Positions 54,319 to 64,000 of a stretch of DNA of 64,000 bases are shown here, one piece after another. How positions within the stretch are numbered: position 1 is the stretch's first letter; each line of letters begins with the position of its first letter. Position numbers and translations under genes: made by a program. Below the pieces are notes generated by a model. The model was not told where the DNA came from. It made no database searches and was given only the letters and a program-made list of their open reading frames with translations. The stretch is from Tricholoma matsutake (taxonomy: Eukaryota; Basidiomycota; Agaricomycetes; Agaricales; Tricholomataceae), in contig AP026540.1 in NCBI GenBank assembly GCA_026075535.2, positions 12,462,001-12,526,000 on the forward strand, given 5' to 3'.

Positions 54319-55434
54319 GCTTAGCTGAAGGTCGATGTGTGTACTGGAGCAGTTTATGAAATGGCTGCTTGTTGACCTCATCAAATGGTTGGTCACATGC
54401 AACAATCCATTCTGCAAGGAGGTTCTCAAACTCTTCCTGGACAAATTCACCCTTAGGTGTATTGTCAGCCAGTAGCCAAGTGAATGGTGACTATTGACTA
54501 CTTATGGTTGCCTATGCTGCCTGTCACTGAAGTGCCTCCATAATATTTGATGATGCCTTCTTGAGTTTCAGAATATATTCCCCAGCTGCAAATGCATCGG
54601 GTTTTGTGTGTCCAGTTGCAATATTGAGTTCCTCCACAGTTGGAGGCTCAGGGCATGCCTTGAGTACTTCATATAGTCAGTACATCACAGGGAAGTGGTG
54701 TTTAAGGTGACTGACCAAACCTATCAGTATATCAGACATGGTGTCGCACTGGATATAATAAACCCACCATTGAGACTATATTTCATGGCTTTGGTGACTG
54801 TCAGAATTTTTCCCAAGCCATGGTAGCACTTGTGATGTTTGTCGCCATCTGCAGTTTTGCCATCAGCACCGGTTGCGACTTGTTTATAGAAGAGATAAAT
54901 AGGATTTTGCCTTGCAGACGACTGAATAAGGTGATGAGAAATAGTTTGAGAGTATACAATATTGTTTCACCTTTTTAGGCTTAGTAGATGCAGTCACATT
55001 GGGTTCTGAAGATTGGGTGGAAGATGATATATGCTGCATCATCTGATAAGCAACAATCAGAAAAAGATTTTTAACTACATACTGCCTGTCTTGAAGGCTG
55101 TGGTGCATCCTCATCTTCTACTTCTTTGATGGTGACTGACTGACTGGTGCCAAGGTTTTTTTGAGGTACTTGCATCCTCGATAGCATCATTTGTAGGAGA
55201 TTTGGATCTCTTTCATTTCACATCATTTTTTCAACATCGAGACTTCTTTTTGGAATGGTTTTTGATGGAAGTGACTCAGCAAGCTTGAGATAAGATATTA
55301 GAATATTCAATCTGAGTGGAAATAGGGTTGAGCTTACTTCTGCATTATTGACCATGGCATCATGCTCATCATCTTTAGAACTCTCACCCAAGGACTCCAT
55401 GAAACTTCTGTCATCCTCATCATCCTTAGGGTAA
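54319..55434 (-). pseudogene. hAT transposase remnant, N-terminal half
   Basis: On minus, reassembling frames gives a charged N-terminal part (KDDEDDRSFMESLGESSKDDEH, 55.4 kb), a BED-finger-like region (DGKTADGDKHHKCYHGLGK; LIGLVSHLKHHFPV, 54.9-54.7 kb), PPTVEELNIATGHTKPDAFA, and the fungal hAT signature NLLAEWIVACDQPFDEV followed by FHKLLQYTHRPSAK (54.47-54.33 kb). The catalytic core and C-terminal dimerisation region are absent; the old gypsy LTR begins exactly there. Several stops are present. This is the only hAT transposase trace in the window and is a candidate relative of the source for the hAT MITEs. Confidence 0.65.
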
Positions 55435-55442
55435 AGCACGGG

Positions 55443-56280
55443 TAGTGTTTAAGGGTCCGGTCCAGTTCGGTTGTTTGACCCAAAAACATAAAGACCACAA
55501 CCTAAACCAGTCCACGACCAACCCAGATACCACTAGAACTGAACTGGACCACCTAGGACCGATCCTTTCCAGTTAAAAGACCAAAAAAGACTGGTTAAGA
55601 CTGGTTCAGACCGATGTTTTGTCATGAAATTTGTCATATTAATATAACCCATATGTATCTTAGCAAATATTACCCAGACCTTATAACCACTCTACAGATG
55701 GATAAACATTGTAACTCCCCATCATTTGGTCTAACTTTTAAAACATTTCATCAATATTTGACTTGGCTATGATCAATATAAAATACATCTACTGAATGAC
55801 TTGTGCTGAACACCAAGAAATGTAATGTGACAACCATAAATTATGTGATGCATAGCATGCATTGACAAATGGTGGGAGTATTATTATACATGTTAGTCCT
55901 ATGATCATTAATAGAATCAAGCAAATGATCAACATATGAGTAAGATGAAATGAAAATCAATCTGATACAACAAAATACTCATACAAAAATAGATTTGGTT
56001 ATATCTTGCTCAATTCTTAACCATTTTTTATGAACCAGAGGTCGAATTTACCGGATTTAATGTGGGAGCATGGTCCAATATATGTTCCCACGATAAAACC
56101 GGTCCTAACCAGTTTAGACCGGTTTTCTTCGGTTTTACAACATTTTTCAAAATGGAAAGACTGCTAACTGAACTGCAAAAGACCGGTCCATAAATAGACC
56201 ACTGGTCTGGTCTTTTCCAGTCCAATTGAGTCCAATTTCAATCTTTTGTTTGGTCCTATGGACTGGACCCTTCAACACTA
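55443..56280. mobile_element. hAT-type non-autonomous element, copy D
   Basis: It is 838 bp. Left end TAGTGTTTAAGGGTCCGG; right end is the complement of TAGTGTTGAAGGGTCCAG. It is flanked by AGCACGGG (55435-55442) and AGCACAGG (56281-56288), an 8-bp duplication with one transition. Subterminal zones are full of ACTGGT/ACCAGT and GACCGGT words. It belongs to the same end family as copies A and B. It lies immediately upstream of the hAT transposase remnant. Confidence 0.87.
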
Positions 56281-56288
56281 AGCACAGG

Positions 56289-56480
56289 TGTGGGTCAACC
56301 TGCAGTAAATAGACAGTGGGTTTGACAGGTATGGGTACAGTTGCTGAAATGCCACACCTGTGGCACACTGTACCTGTTTTGGCAGTGTCACGGTTATCAA
56401 TGGGTGTATATAAGTCACCGGCTGTTAATAGGTCCCCAGCGCAGTTCGAGCACTGATATATGGGTTTTTGCACTTTCAAT
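56289..56480 (-). CDS. Short cysteine-motif ORF, interrupted by copy D
   Basis: On minus the frame reads MKVQKPIYQCSNCAGDLLTA and TGTVCHRCGISATV, i.e. CxxC...CxxC, possibly one zinc ribbon. The frame then runs into the right end of copy D. It may be an upstream exon of the same unit as 54.3-55.4 kb. Family not recognised. Confidence 0.35.
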
Positions 56481-56489
56481 TGACTTCAA

Positions 56490-57402
56490 ATGCTTTGTAC
56501 AGCTCAGAATATACACTTGGAACATTGTCAATGAGTTCTGAACCAGTTTCAAGCAATATTGCACCAATTTCGGGCCACAAACGAAGTCCGAAGAAACTTC
56601 AAAAATCTTCAAAAAACCTCAAACCTCAAAAAACATCTTCGGACACAGTATTTCCTATTTGAACAATCTTCGGACGCATGCTAGACACATGGGACACACA
56701 CATTTTGACTGCATGTGCACGCATACAATCTGCTCAAAGCAGTTTCTGATGTTTTATGCAATTTATAACAAGGACAGTCTGCTTTTAGCCATTCTTTCTT
56801 ATTATTTCTTCATCATGTGTTATATTCACCCTTTCTAGTCTCGCTTTATTGTTCTGATATACTTCTATTGTCTTTTGCCTCGAGTTTTCCACATGTTTGC
56901 CTCATGTTCTCTAGCCTTTTTAGGTAGTTTCTTTATTTTATATAAAAAGATGTACTAGATACAAAGAAAAACAAGAAAGTCATCATCTTCCTCCCAGATT
57001 GTAGTGATTTGAGAGTTCAGTTTAGTCTTAACACTAAACCTCTTCGAAAATCCAAAAATCCTCAAAAATCCTTGCATTATGCTATTTTCACTCTCATTTC
57101 CCTCAATTCACCTTTGCTTTGCTTCTACTACTCATCTAGTCCCCTGATCTTGTGTCCGAACATATTTGTGCACTCCGAATTTATCAATATAGCCACAAAA
57201 TTCTCCGAAATTCCATGAAACACATTCTTTTAGCTTCAAATTGCTTCAACAAGCAGTCCTTTTATGACTATTTGATGGTCAGTCTGACAGGTGACATCTA
57301 GAGGGCCTCGCATCCTTCCTCTAACTTGTGTTATACCATCCAAAGCCATTTAGTAGGTTTTGTTTGGGTTTCCAGGTTGAGCATCATCACCGTGGAAGTT
57401 GC
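56490..57402 (+). repeat. Dispersed repeat, inverted sister of 37255-38490
   Basis: It shares near-identical blocks with the complement of the left copy, including the TATATAAAAAGATG promoter-like box. The similarity stops at about 57402, after CAGGTTGAGCATCATCAC. At the place where the left copy has the 20-bp array, this copy has only a short precursor-like sequence. Confidence 0.65.
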
Positions 57403-57539
57403 CAGACATTGCCAGACATTGATCGACAAGCCGTGTCATCATTTCTTTCCATTGTGAGAAACAACAATGACTTCATTGTTGGTAAGTATTTTAACTTTCT
57501 TATTCTCACATCTAATGTTTTTTAGGTTCTAAACTACTG

Positions 57540-58450
57540 CCCAAGGCACATGACACGAAATGAATGAAACAGGGCCCAAATGATGATAAACATTGTTTGG
57601 GCCCCAGGTAAGTTTTTCTTTACTTGAACTTGCCTATAATAATGCAACTAACCAATGCACCCATAGCTAAGACCCATCTACCAACAACAGAAGAAGACCA
57701 CTGCCACCGCCACCATGGGACACCAGGGACAATGGGGACAACACCAGGGACAATGGAGACAACACCAGGGACAATGGGGACAACACAGCAACCATGGGGA
57801 CAATGGGGAAGGGGACAGCCACTAGGACACCATGGAATGAAGGCAATGGGGAAGGGGAGGGGCCAGCCACATCACACATGAGATGGGCCCTAACAACGTC
57901 TATCATTGTTTTGGCCCCAGGTGAGTTTTTTCATGTTTGTTTCTTATCTTTTCTTTCGGCTAACTTAGGTCTTCATTGATTATATATTATGCTATCTACC
58001 ACCACTGCTGTGAGCCCCTGCTTGCAGGGTGGTTGGGGGGTGATGGGATGACAAGGGAATGACATGACCACAATAGGGAGGATGGGGACAATGGGATAAT
58101 GGATACAGTGATGGGACAGCAATGCAAATCACCCGAAATGGGCCCAGATACATTTTTTCCCCTCATTTCTCTTCTTATTTCCCCATTCAACTGATGGCCC
58201 CCACCAACACCAACACCAACACCACCACAGAAAGCCAGACGATGCCACGGGCCATGCAGATGACGAGGATGACAGTGATGCAACGATGATGGTGAGGGAA
58301 TTACAATCACCACTGTCACCATCAGGGAAGATGGGGAGCAGGACTCTCCCTTGCGGAAAATGCGAGGGTGGTTTTTTCTGTTTCTATCATTATTTAGTTT
58401 TGTCCCTGTTAATTAGTTTTAATGAATGTTTTTAATATTTGTGTTGCCCC
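57540..58450. repeat. Hairpin/'TGCTTGCAGGGTGG' repeat, second locus
   Basis: GGCCCAAATGATGATAAACA...TTGTTTGGGCC (about 57573-57604) and GGGCCCTAACAACG...TTGTTTTGGCCCC (57887-57917) are hairpins like those in copy A. TGTGAGCCCCTGCTTGCAGG occurs at about 58010. A 21-bp minisatellite lies inside. No protein was recognised. Confidence 0.5.
57719..57785. repeat. 21-bp minisatellite (ACACCAGGGACAATGGGGAC type)
   Basis: Three nearly perfect 21-bp units and one partial unit. The period is a multiple of three, so a repetitive frame (GTMGTTPGTMETTPG) stays open on plus. Related words continue to about 57830. Confidence 0.75.
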
Positions 58451-58818
58451 TTCACACAAATGTGAGGCATTCTTCAAAAAAAGCCTTATTGTCTGTCACT
58501 TAGGTATGTATACAGCAGGGTGTAGTTAAGTTAGCTGAGGGTTATGCAATACAGTACAGTATATTTAACAATGTAGAACATCAACTAGAAGGCAAAAAGG
58601 AGTCAAAACCACACTGTATATTTGTGGTGTCACACCTGCAGTATTTCACAACAGACCATGGTAAAAACCTGTCACCATGGTTGTGGTGTTAGAACAGGTG
58701 CAGTGTTAGAACAGGTGTGGTGTTAGAACAGGTGCAGTGTTGGCGGGTGCAGGTGTGGTGTGCAAAATTTTACCCATGGTGTGACCCATGATGAACCCTA
58801 ATCATCCTCATCACTAGC

Positions 58819-59175
58819 TTAAAATGGAGCTGGAGCATGCTGGCGAGATACATGAGGCTTGCGCCCACATTTTTCAGCAGCCTCATGAGCAGTTTCAGCA
58901 ATTTCTGCTTGTATTAATTCTTGCATATGGCTAGAGGATTTCTTTTGGTGTCCTTGCCCCTCCTGCTGTACTAAATAAAATGACAGGAGGTAAGCACAAA
59001 GAAATGCTCATAATGCAAGACTAAATACCATTGTCAGTGGTCCTAGTTGGCTCGCTACTTCCAGGTTGGCCCATGGGTACATCATCATCAGCATCATAAT
59101 ACCAGACATGTTCTGGGTCATTAGGGCCAGTAGAAGGTGTGTTAGAGTTAGGACAGGAGATTTGGAAAGAGAACT
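58819..59175 (-). CDS. C-terminal exons of an unknown spliced gene
   Basis: An upstream exon ends at 59029 with DPEHVWYYDADDDVPMG then SSEPTRTTDN. A 58-nt GT-AG intron follows (59028-58971). The last exon, 58970-58819, reads VQQEGQGHQKKSSSHMQELI, EIAETAHEAAEKCGRK and stops after HAPAPF. The join is in frame. The exon further 5' was not found. An acidic spacer plus a basic helical tail gives no family assignment. Confidence 0.4.
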
Positions 59176-60550
59176 GTTGGATGAATGGTGACAAAAACGG
59201 TGTTCTTATGTGAAAAAGCTATTTCAAATTTTAGCTCTAGCATAGCTCATTGGCATGCATGGAAATATTGAAGCTGGAGGAGAAACTATATTTGAAATGG
59301 TTCCATGGTAGCCGCTTTGTGAGGAGTCTCAAGAGTATTTGAAATAGTATATTGGCAGGGGTACTAGGTAGCACTTGTTCAAGAACATTGAAAGTAGGGA
59401 AGATGTGTGTACTGTGAAGAGAAGAATCTGTCTTGACAGCTAGAACATTCTAGAAAGGAGTACTCACATTACTCAATTCTTTTGCCAGCACCAGCTCTTA
59501 TACCAATATAACATACAAGTCCTTGCAAACTTGGCATGCAACTGAAACACAAGTCTGACTCCTGATCCAGATCCATGCTAGGCAACACCAAGTCACCATG
59601 GATACCATATATGCGAGTGGTGACAATGAGTCAAACCGGTGATATGGAGTAAGATGCAAGATATGCAGTTGAGACATCAGCGGGGTTTGTCTTGCAGTTG
59701 AGTACAAAATTAAGGTTTTGGAGCTCAAACTACAAAGTACACAACTAATATACAGGCTGTATATATGGCTTGATGGCATGAGGATGGAGGAAAGCTATTA
59801 GAGCTAGGTCGAGCATTCATGGACATTGCTGCACATTGGTATAAAGTTGACTGAACCCTAATAACTTTCCTCCTTCTTCACAATCAAGAGATCGGTAACC
59901 TAGACTCTCTTGAAAATGTTATTTTCTGTGGATTATAGGTTTTACATTTGAGAAAAACACTTGTTTGAAGCAGTAATTAGATGGATGGTTGTTGGTCACA
60001 ATTTGTCACTCTTTATCTATGTGATGTGGTTGGGAGTGAACGAACCCTATCTTACAAGGTGGATCTTGTTGTTGTTGCCCTGATCTTGCATAAATCAATG
60101 AATTAGTCACCCAGCTTTCTGGGCATTGTAGAACACTCTACAGTGTTATATTCTACAGTGGGGTGTACATAATTGCACAATCTCTGTATTCAAAGAGTTC
60201 TCTTGTTGTCTTTCAGCTAGTCACTAGCCTGAGGTAATACCAAGGTAATACTAGCAGTCAACTTCATCAGGAAAAACAGTCAGGGTCATAGCTCCCTGCC
60301 AACGGTTGATAGCTGAACATTGCAATATCACACGTATATATCTGCAGCAGAGTGATCTAGTAGTACTCTGTACCCAATCCAGGCACTGTTGGCTACTGTG
60401 GGATGCACGAGATGCATTATAGTATGTGATAGCTGTGCCAGTAATATTTGTAGTGCTTCACATCCTACTATTACTACTAGTAGTTCTATAATATTACATG
60501 AGTGAATGTGAGGTGGTGAATAGAACTGTCACTAATCAATTTTGAATTGG
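59176..60550. other. No gene recognised
   Basis: An ORF at 59779-59498 (-) is without motif. The region may contain the 3' end of the Plavaka element. No terminal inverted repeat was identified. Confidence 0.35.
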
Positions 60551-63500
60551 TCATGGTCGTGTAATAACAAATGTGTCAACATGATGGTAAGCATTGACCC
60601 AAAATGATGTTGCTTTCTCCAGAACATTATCGGTAGTCCAACTGTGATCTATCTTTCTACTAGCTTTCGCCATCAAATGACAACCTTGAACTATGTGATT
60701 GACAAAGATGATTTCGGTGTTTCGATGATGCGCACACGTGGAATGTTTGATCATATGCATCCCAGTAATCAGGTCAGGGTTGCTGAGCAGTGTGAACCAC
60801 TCAACATATGTGAGAGGCTGAGAGAGCTGACTGAAGTGAGGTGGGAGATTAAAAAGCACATGAACTTGTGCAACATGGAGGCCTGTTCATAGGAAACAAT
60901 GGTGAGTCATGGTAAGAACCAGCCAGAATCTCAAATGACAACTCACCTTGAAATGATGATGATGCAACATAACTTTTGGGGTCTTCAATGATAAGAGCTG
61001 TGTCAAAGTGTGCAGGAACAGCAGGCCAGCATCCACAGGAGTCTCGAGCTGGAGTGGTTTGGATGCAAGTCTTCAAGGGTTGAGTGAGACTGATGTGTCG
61101 GTTGAAAGGTACAACTATGGAAATCTGATTGTAGACATCAAATCGATCATATTTTGAGGGCTTCAATGTGCATGAATGGCACCAGAGGAATTCTGAGAAC
61201 ATGGGTAGAAAGTCAACGGCACCATACAGAGTCTCAAGTTCCTTTATTGGCTGATTTGCGAAGGCAGGGCATTTGGCAACATGCCAAGTAATAGGTAGAG
61301 GAGACTCAGCAGGAGACTCGGTGTCAGCTGTCAGACCTGTGTGAAAATCGTCACCATCATCATCCATGTCCAAGTTGACTGAGCTATCTGTGATGCCAGG
61401 TGGGTAACGCTACAAGAGGTACGATATGTGCAAACAAACAGTTTCCTGATGCTGAAGCCAGATGGCCATCTGCTCTGTATAGTCATGCATATTGCTTGCA
61501 CGATATGCCTCCTTGGCAAGGTCGATGCATAGACATTCAGGGTTTTCTGAGTTGAATCCATCTGTGCTTCCAAGAGCAAGAATGGCATTGAGGTAATGCT
61601 GCATGCTGTGTAGCTTGGGTATGTTAAAATGTTCACGTACTCCTAGCTGTCCTTATGCGCGTGAAAGGTTTCAAGTGACTTCTCGAGACCCACGAGTGTT
61701 TTCATTGTGTGAGATTGGAGTTGTGCATAATAAATGAAGTCAATAACGGTGTGTATGATGGTGAGCACCTCATCATTGACTGCCCCTGCCATGACACCAA
61801 TGAATACTTTTTGCATCTCCTTGTGCTCAGTCCCTGTCCATTGTGATACAGATGATATCCCCTTCCAGAAGTGCCACAATCCTGGATAATCACTCATGGC
61901 TTTGAAATGTGCATCAATCTTGTCGGCCCCAATGATGCTGGTACACCATTTCACAAGGTGGTCCTTGAATATGCCCTTATGTAGTTGGTGCAGTAGATCA
62001 GGTGTGAAGCAGGTAAAGATGTTGGTGGGAGGAAGAGATCTCCAGAACAGTTCATATATCATGCATAAACCCAGGTCTTCAAATGCTGGAGGGGGCTTCG
62101 TTCCTTTCATCTGGGCCCTTCTGTCTCGTTCCAACACTGACATTGTTTCATCGACATCCCACCAACCAAAATCTGCAAAATCACCTCAATGGTTGGGACT
62201 AACCTTGCAATGTGAACAATAACTCTCTTTGCAGCATGCAACCAAACACTGTTCCAGAAAGTCAGCCCCATATGCAGCAAGGATGGGGAAGACTCAACAA
62301 ATAAATGAATCTGCGCACACCATCTCAACCCCATTCTTGCTGGCATAAATGAGTGGCTTCAGGATTTCAGTCATGCATTGGTGGAAAAGTCGATATCCAG
62401 CTACTGAGCATGAGTCTTCATTGAAGCACTGCAGTTTAGAAACAGGAAGATAACCAATGAGCACAGTGGCATTCGCAGACACCTAGTGTCATATGTACAG
62501 CTTATTATAACTTAGAGCTAACACTTTGCACAAACCTCACAGTGTTTCTCTTTTGAGATGTTCCCAAGGGTAAGATAAACCAGCCATGCCATCTTATCGC
62601 CTCAGAATCAGGTCAGCTGGGTCTTATCCAAAGCAAGAATGATGGGAGCAACTGTCGTGCCCATTGGTAACTTTTCCTGTAATCAAACTCTGTATAAGCC
62701 ATGCTGTCAACACAATATATAGGCTACACTCACCTGGGTATTCCACCACCAATCAGCTGTCCATGTCTCATCAATGATACGATTCCCTCCTCAGCTATCA
62801 GCACAAACATGCTCTGGTCTATATGCAAGATGATCACAGAATGCTGGGTTGCCTATCAGATCTCGAATGCACTCGACTGGATCAGGACACCATAGCTCAA
62901 GCTGTTCCCTCATGAGCATACCATCTTCTCCTTCACAATCCCCTGTAACATCAACAACATCACAAGTCCACTCTGGACCACTGGGAAGCTCATCGAGCTT
63001 TTTCAGAAAGGAATATGTATTGTGGAAAGAGAGCTGGGCACACTTATCTTTAGGTATAATTTAGTTTGAATGCAAGATACCAAATTATCCAAACTGACAA
63101 TTGGGAGCTTCAGGTACTCATCAATCAATTTTTGGCCAACATTCTTTATCAACCAGCATGCCAAGTCCCACTCCGCCTGATCCTCAAATGGTGCCCAAGC
63201 GTGCTCTCCTCAATTTTCTTGTTCTCAACACCACCTTTCAAAGCGGATTTCACCATGCCCCATGGTCTCGGCAACTGGTCCTGGATAAGCCTCTGTGAAA
63301 CGGGCCTTGCTGCATGGATTATTGACATCCTCGACCTCTTCAATCAGAACTCATCTCAGTGCCTGCAACTCTGGAGCTTGGGGACTTGGACTTGGCAGGG
63401 AGAATGCCATGTTATTGCCACAATCCTGCATCTCGATATCATCATCCAGTTGTGAATGTCATAAATCTCCAACACTGTGTCCAGTGACATGACTTCTGAG

Positions 63501-63611
63501 GTCTTTTTCCCAACCTGCAAGGCAGACTGGTGTATGGCTGATGTGCTGTTGGAGTGCCTCCTGTGTCATCCTTGATTTCTTGCAATATTTGCAGATGGGT
63601 GGACGGAACAT
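60551..63611 (-). pseudogene. Plavaka-family transposase, nearly full length but broken
   Basis: On minus it starts MFRPPICKYCKKSRMTQEAL with the finger continuing QQHISHTPVC (63611), then a TGA at an expected Arg. Further on: [19 protein letters not shown] and [18 protein letters not shown], then [10 protein letters not shown] (62.4 kb); FEDLGLCMIYELFWRSLPPT and FTPDLLHQLHKGIFKDHLVK (62.1-62.0 kb); SSVSQWTGTEHKEMQKVF and VLTIIHTVIDFIYYAQLQSH (61.8-61.7 kb); FDVYNQISIVVPFNRHISL and PAHFDTALIIEDP (61.1 kb); and LTYVEWFTLLSNPDLITGMH...CHLMAKASRK...VNAYHHVDTFV (60.8-60.55 kb). This is the Plavaka order from zinc finger to C-terminus. Frameshifts and stops break it into at least five pieces. Confidence 0.85.
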
Positions 63612-64000
63612 AGCACAGTGCCAGAAGCACATTGAATACAGTCGTGGCAGTCAATTCCTGTTGTGAACTATGCTAGACTATGATATGTATGGTGAATTTT
63701 CTTTTTTGCCATGTTTGTCAATGCCATTGACTAATACTCCACAGTTCTGAGTCAACTCGATAATATTTCTTTCTGATAGACTATGAGTCAGGAGCAGTTT
63801 TGTGTTGTCTGATGGCCCCTGACTCTTGTTACAAACACAGTCATGTTCGGGTCGCGACACGGTTTGTTGATTCCTGAATTTCTTGTTGATTTTTCTCACT
63901 CACTTCCCATACTTCAGATATAAAATGGACCTTCCCTCCCTCAGCATTGAAGCCACAGAATGGACACCTCTGCATCACATCTGGCCAATTCTTGCAGTTC
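63612..64000. other. Upstream of the Plavaka remnant
   Basis: On minus a short CPFCGFNAEGGKVHF sequence (about 63.97-63.92 kb) looks like another zinc-binding motif, possibly from a neighbouring gene cut by the window edge. Nothing else was recognised. Confidence 0.3.

Noticed and set aside
57624..57881. ORF with GTMGTTPGTMETTPG repeats
   Set aside because: It is produced by a 21-bp minisatellite; no flanking coding signal.
1..64000. tRNA, rRNA or riboswitch genes
   Set aside because: No B-box-like GGTTCGANNCC with a plausible cloverleaf, and no rRNA-like stretch was noticed on reading both strands. A covariance-model search would be decisive.

Overview
This window looks like a repeat-dense stretch of a basidiomycete (Agaricomycete-type) nuclear genome. 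Four pieces of evidence support this. The confident host genes carry short GT-AG introns of about 47-60 nt. The transposase families present (KDZ, Plavaka, fungal hAT, Ty1/copia, chromodomain Ty3/gypsy) are a typical Agaricomycete set. The U1A/U2B''-type protein and the Cdc25-like rhodanese have ordinary fungal architecture. I see no prokaryotic, organellar, rRNA, tRNA or CRISPR feature. The genus cannot be named from the sequence alone.

Layout. 1-6.3 kb: a decayed copia element (copia-1) whose 3' end was split by a hAT-type element with a perfect 8-bp duplication; its 3' LTR is followed by a zinc-finger stub. 7.2-12.4 kb: the main host island, with a bZIP factor (+), a Cdc25/YCH1-like rhodanese (-), a two-RRM U1A-type protein (+) and a single-pass membrane protein (-). 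13.8-19.65 kb: a small hAT MITE, then a copia element (copia-2) with both LTRs, primer site, polypurine tract and target duplication but a broken reading frame. 20.5-26.1 kb: a copia relic, a hAT-type element with a second hAT-type element nested inside it, and a TTAA-bounded MITE. 26.5-27.2 kb: a solo copia LTR beside a zinc-finger stub. 28.6-33.8 kb: the second host island, with a small spliced ORF (+), an 11-exon EamA/DMT transporter (-) and a spliced gene with a PD-(D/E)XK-like core (+). 34.1-44.7 kb: a KDZ transposase, remnants of an HMG-like Agaricomycete family and unrecognised genes, bracketed by inverted arms of about 0.42 kb. 46.2-52.3 kb: a young gypsy chromovirus with near-identical LTRs. 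53.4-56.5 kb: an old gypsy LTR/gag piece, hAT transposase remnants and another hAT MITE. 56.5-60 kb: an inverted sister copy of sequence at 37.3-38.5 kb, and repeats. 60.5-63.6 kb: a nearly full-length but broken Plavaka transposase.

The most unusual signal is inside the copia LTRs. Every LTR of this family here (four LTRs, three lineages) holds a short exon1-intron-exon2 module with a 52-55 nt GT-AG intron. A little downstream it holds a second copy of exactly exon1+exon2 with the intron missing. The exon 2 sequence differs among the lineages in length and bases, but the two copies within any one LTR agree. This suggests that a spliced 5' leader is repeatedly written back into the LTR during reverse transcription, or that the LTR carries a 'pre-spliced' R sequence so that strand transfer tolerates a spliced leader.

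Decay is dominated by C-to-T type changes. Apparent CGA-to-TGA stops occur in copia-2, the gypsy element, Plavaka and the HMG-like pseudogene, and all eight differences between the two copia-2 LTRs are transitions. This fits cytosine methylation and deamination, or a RIP-like process.
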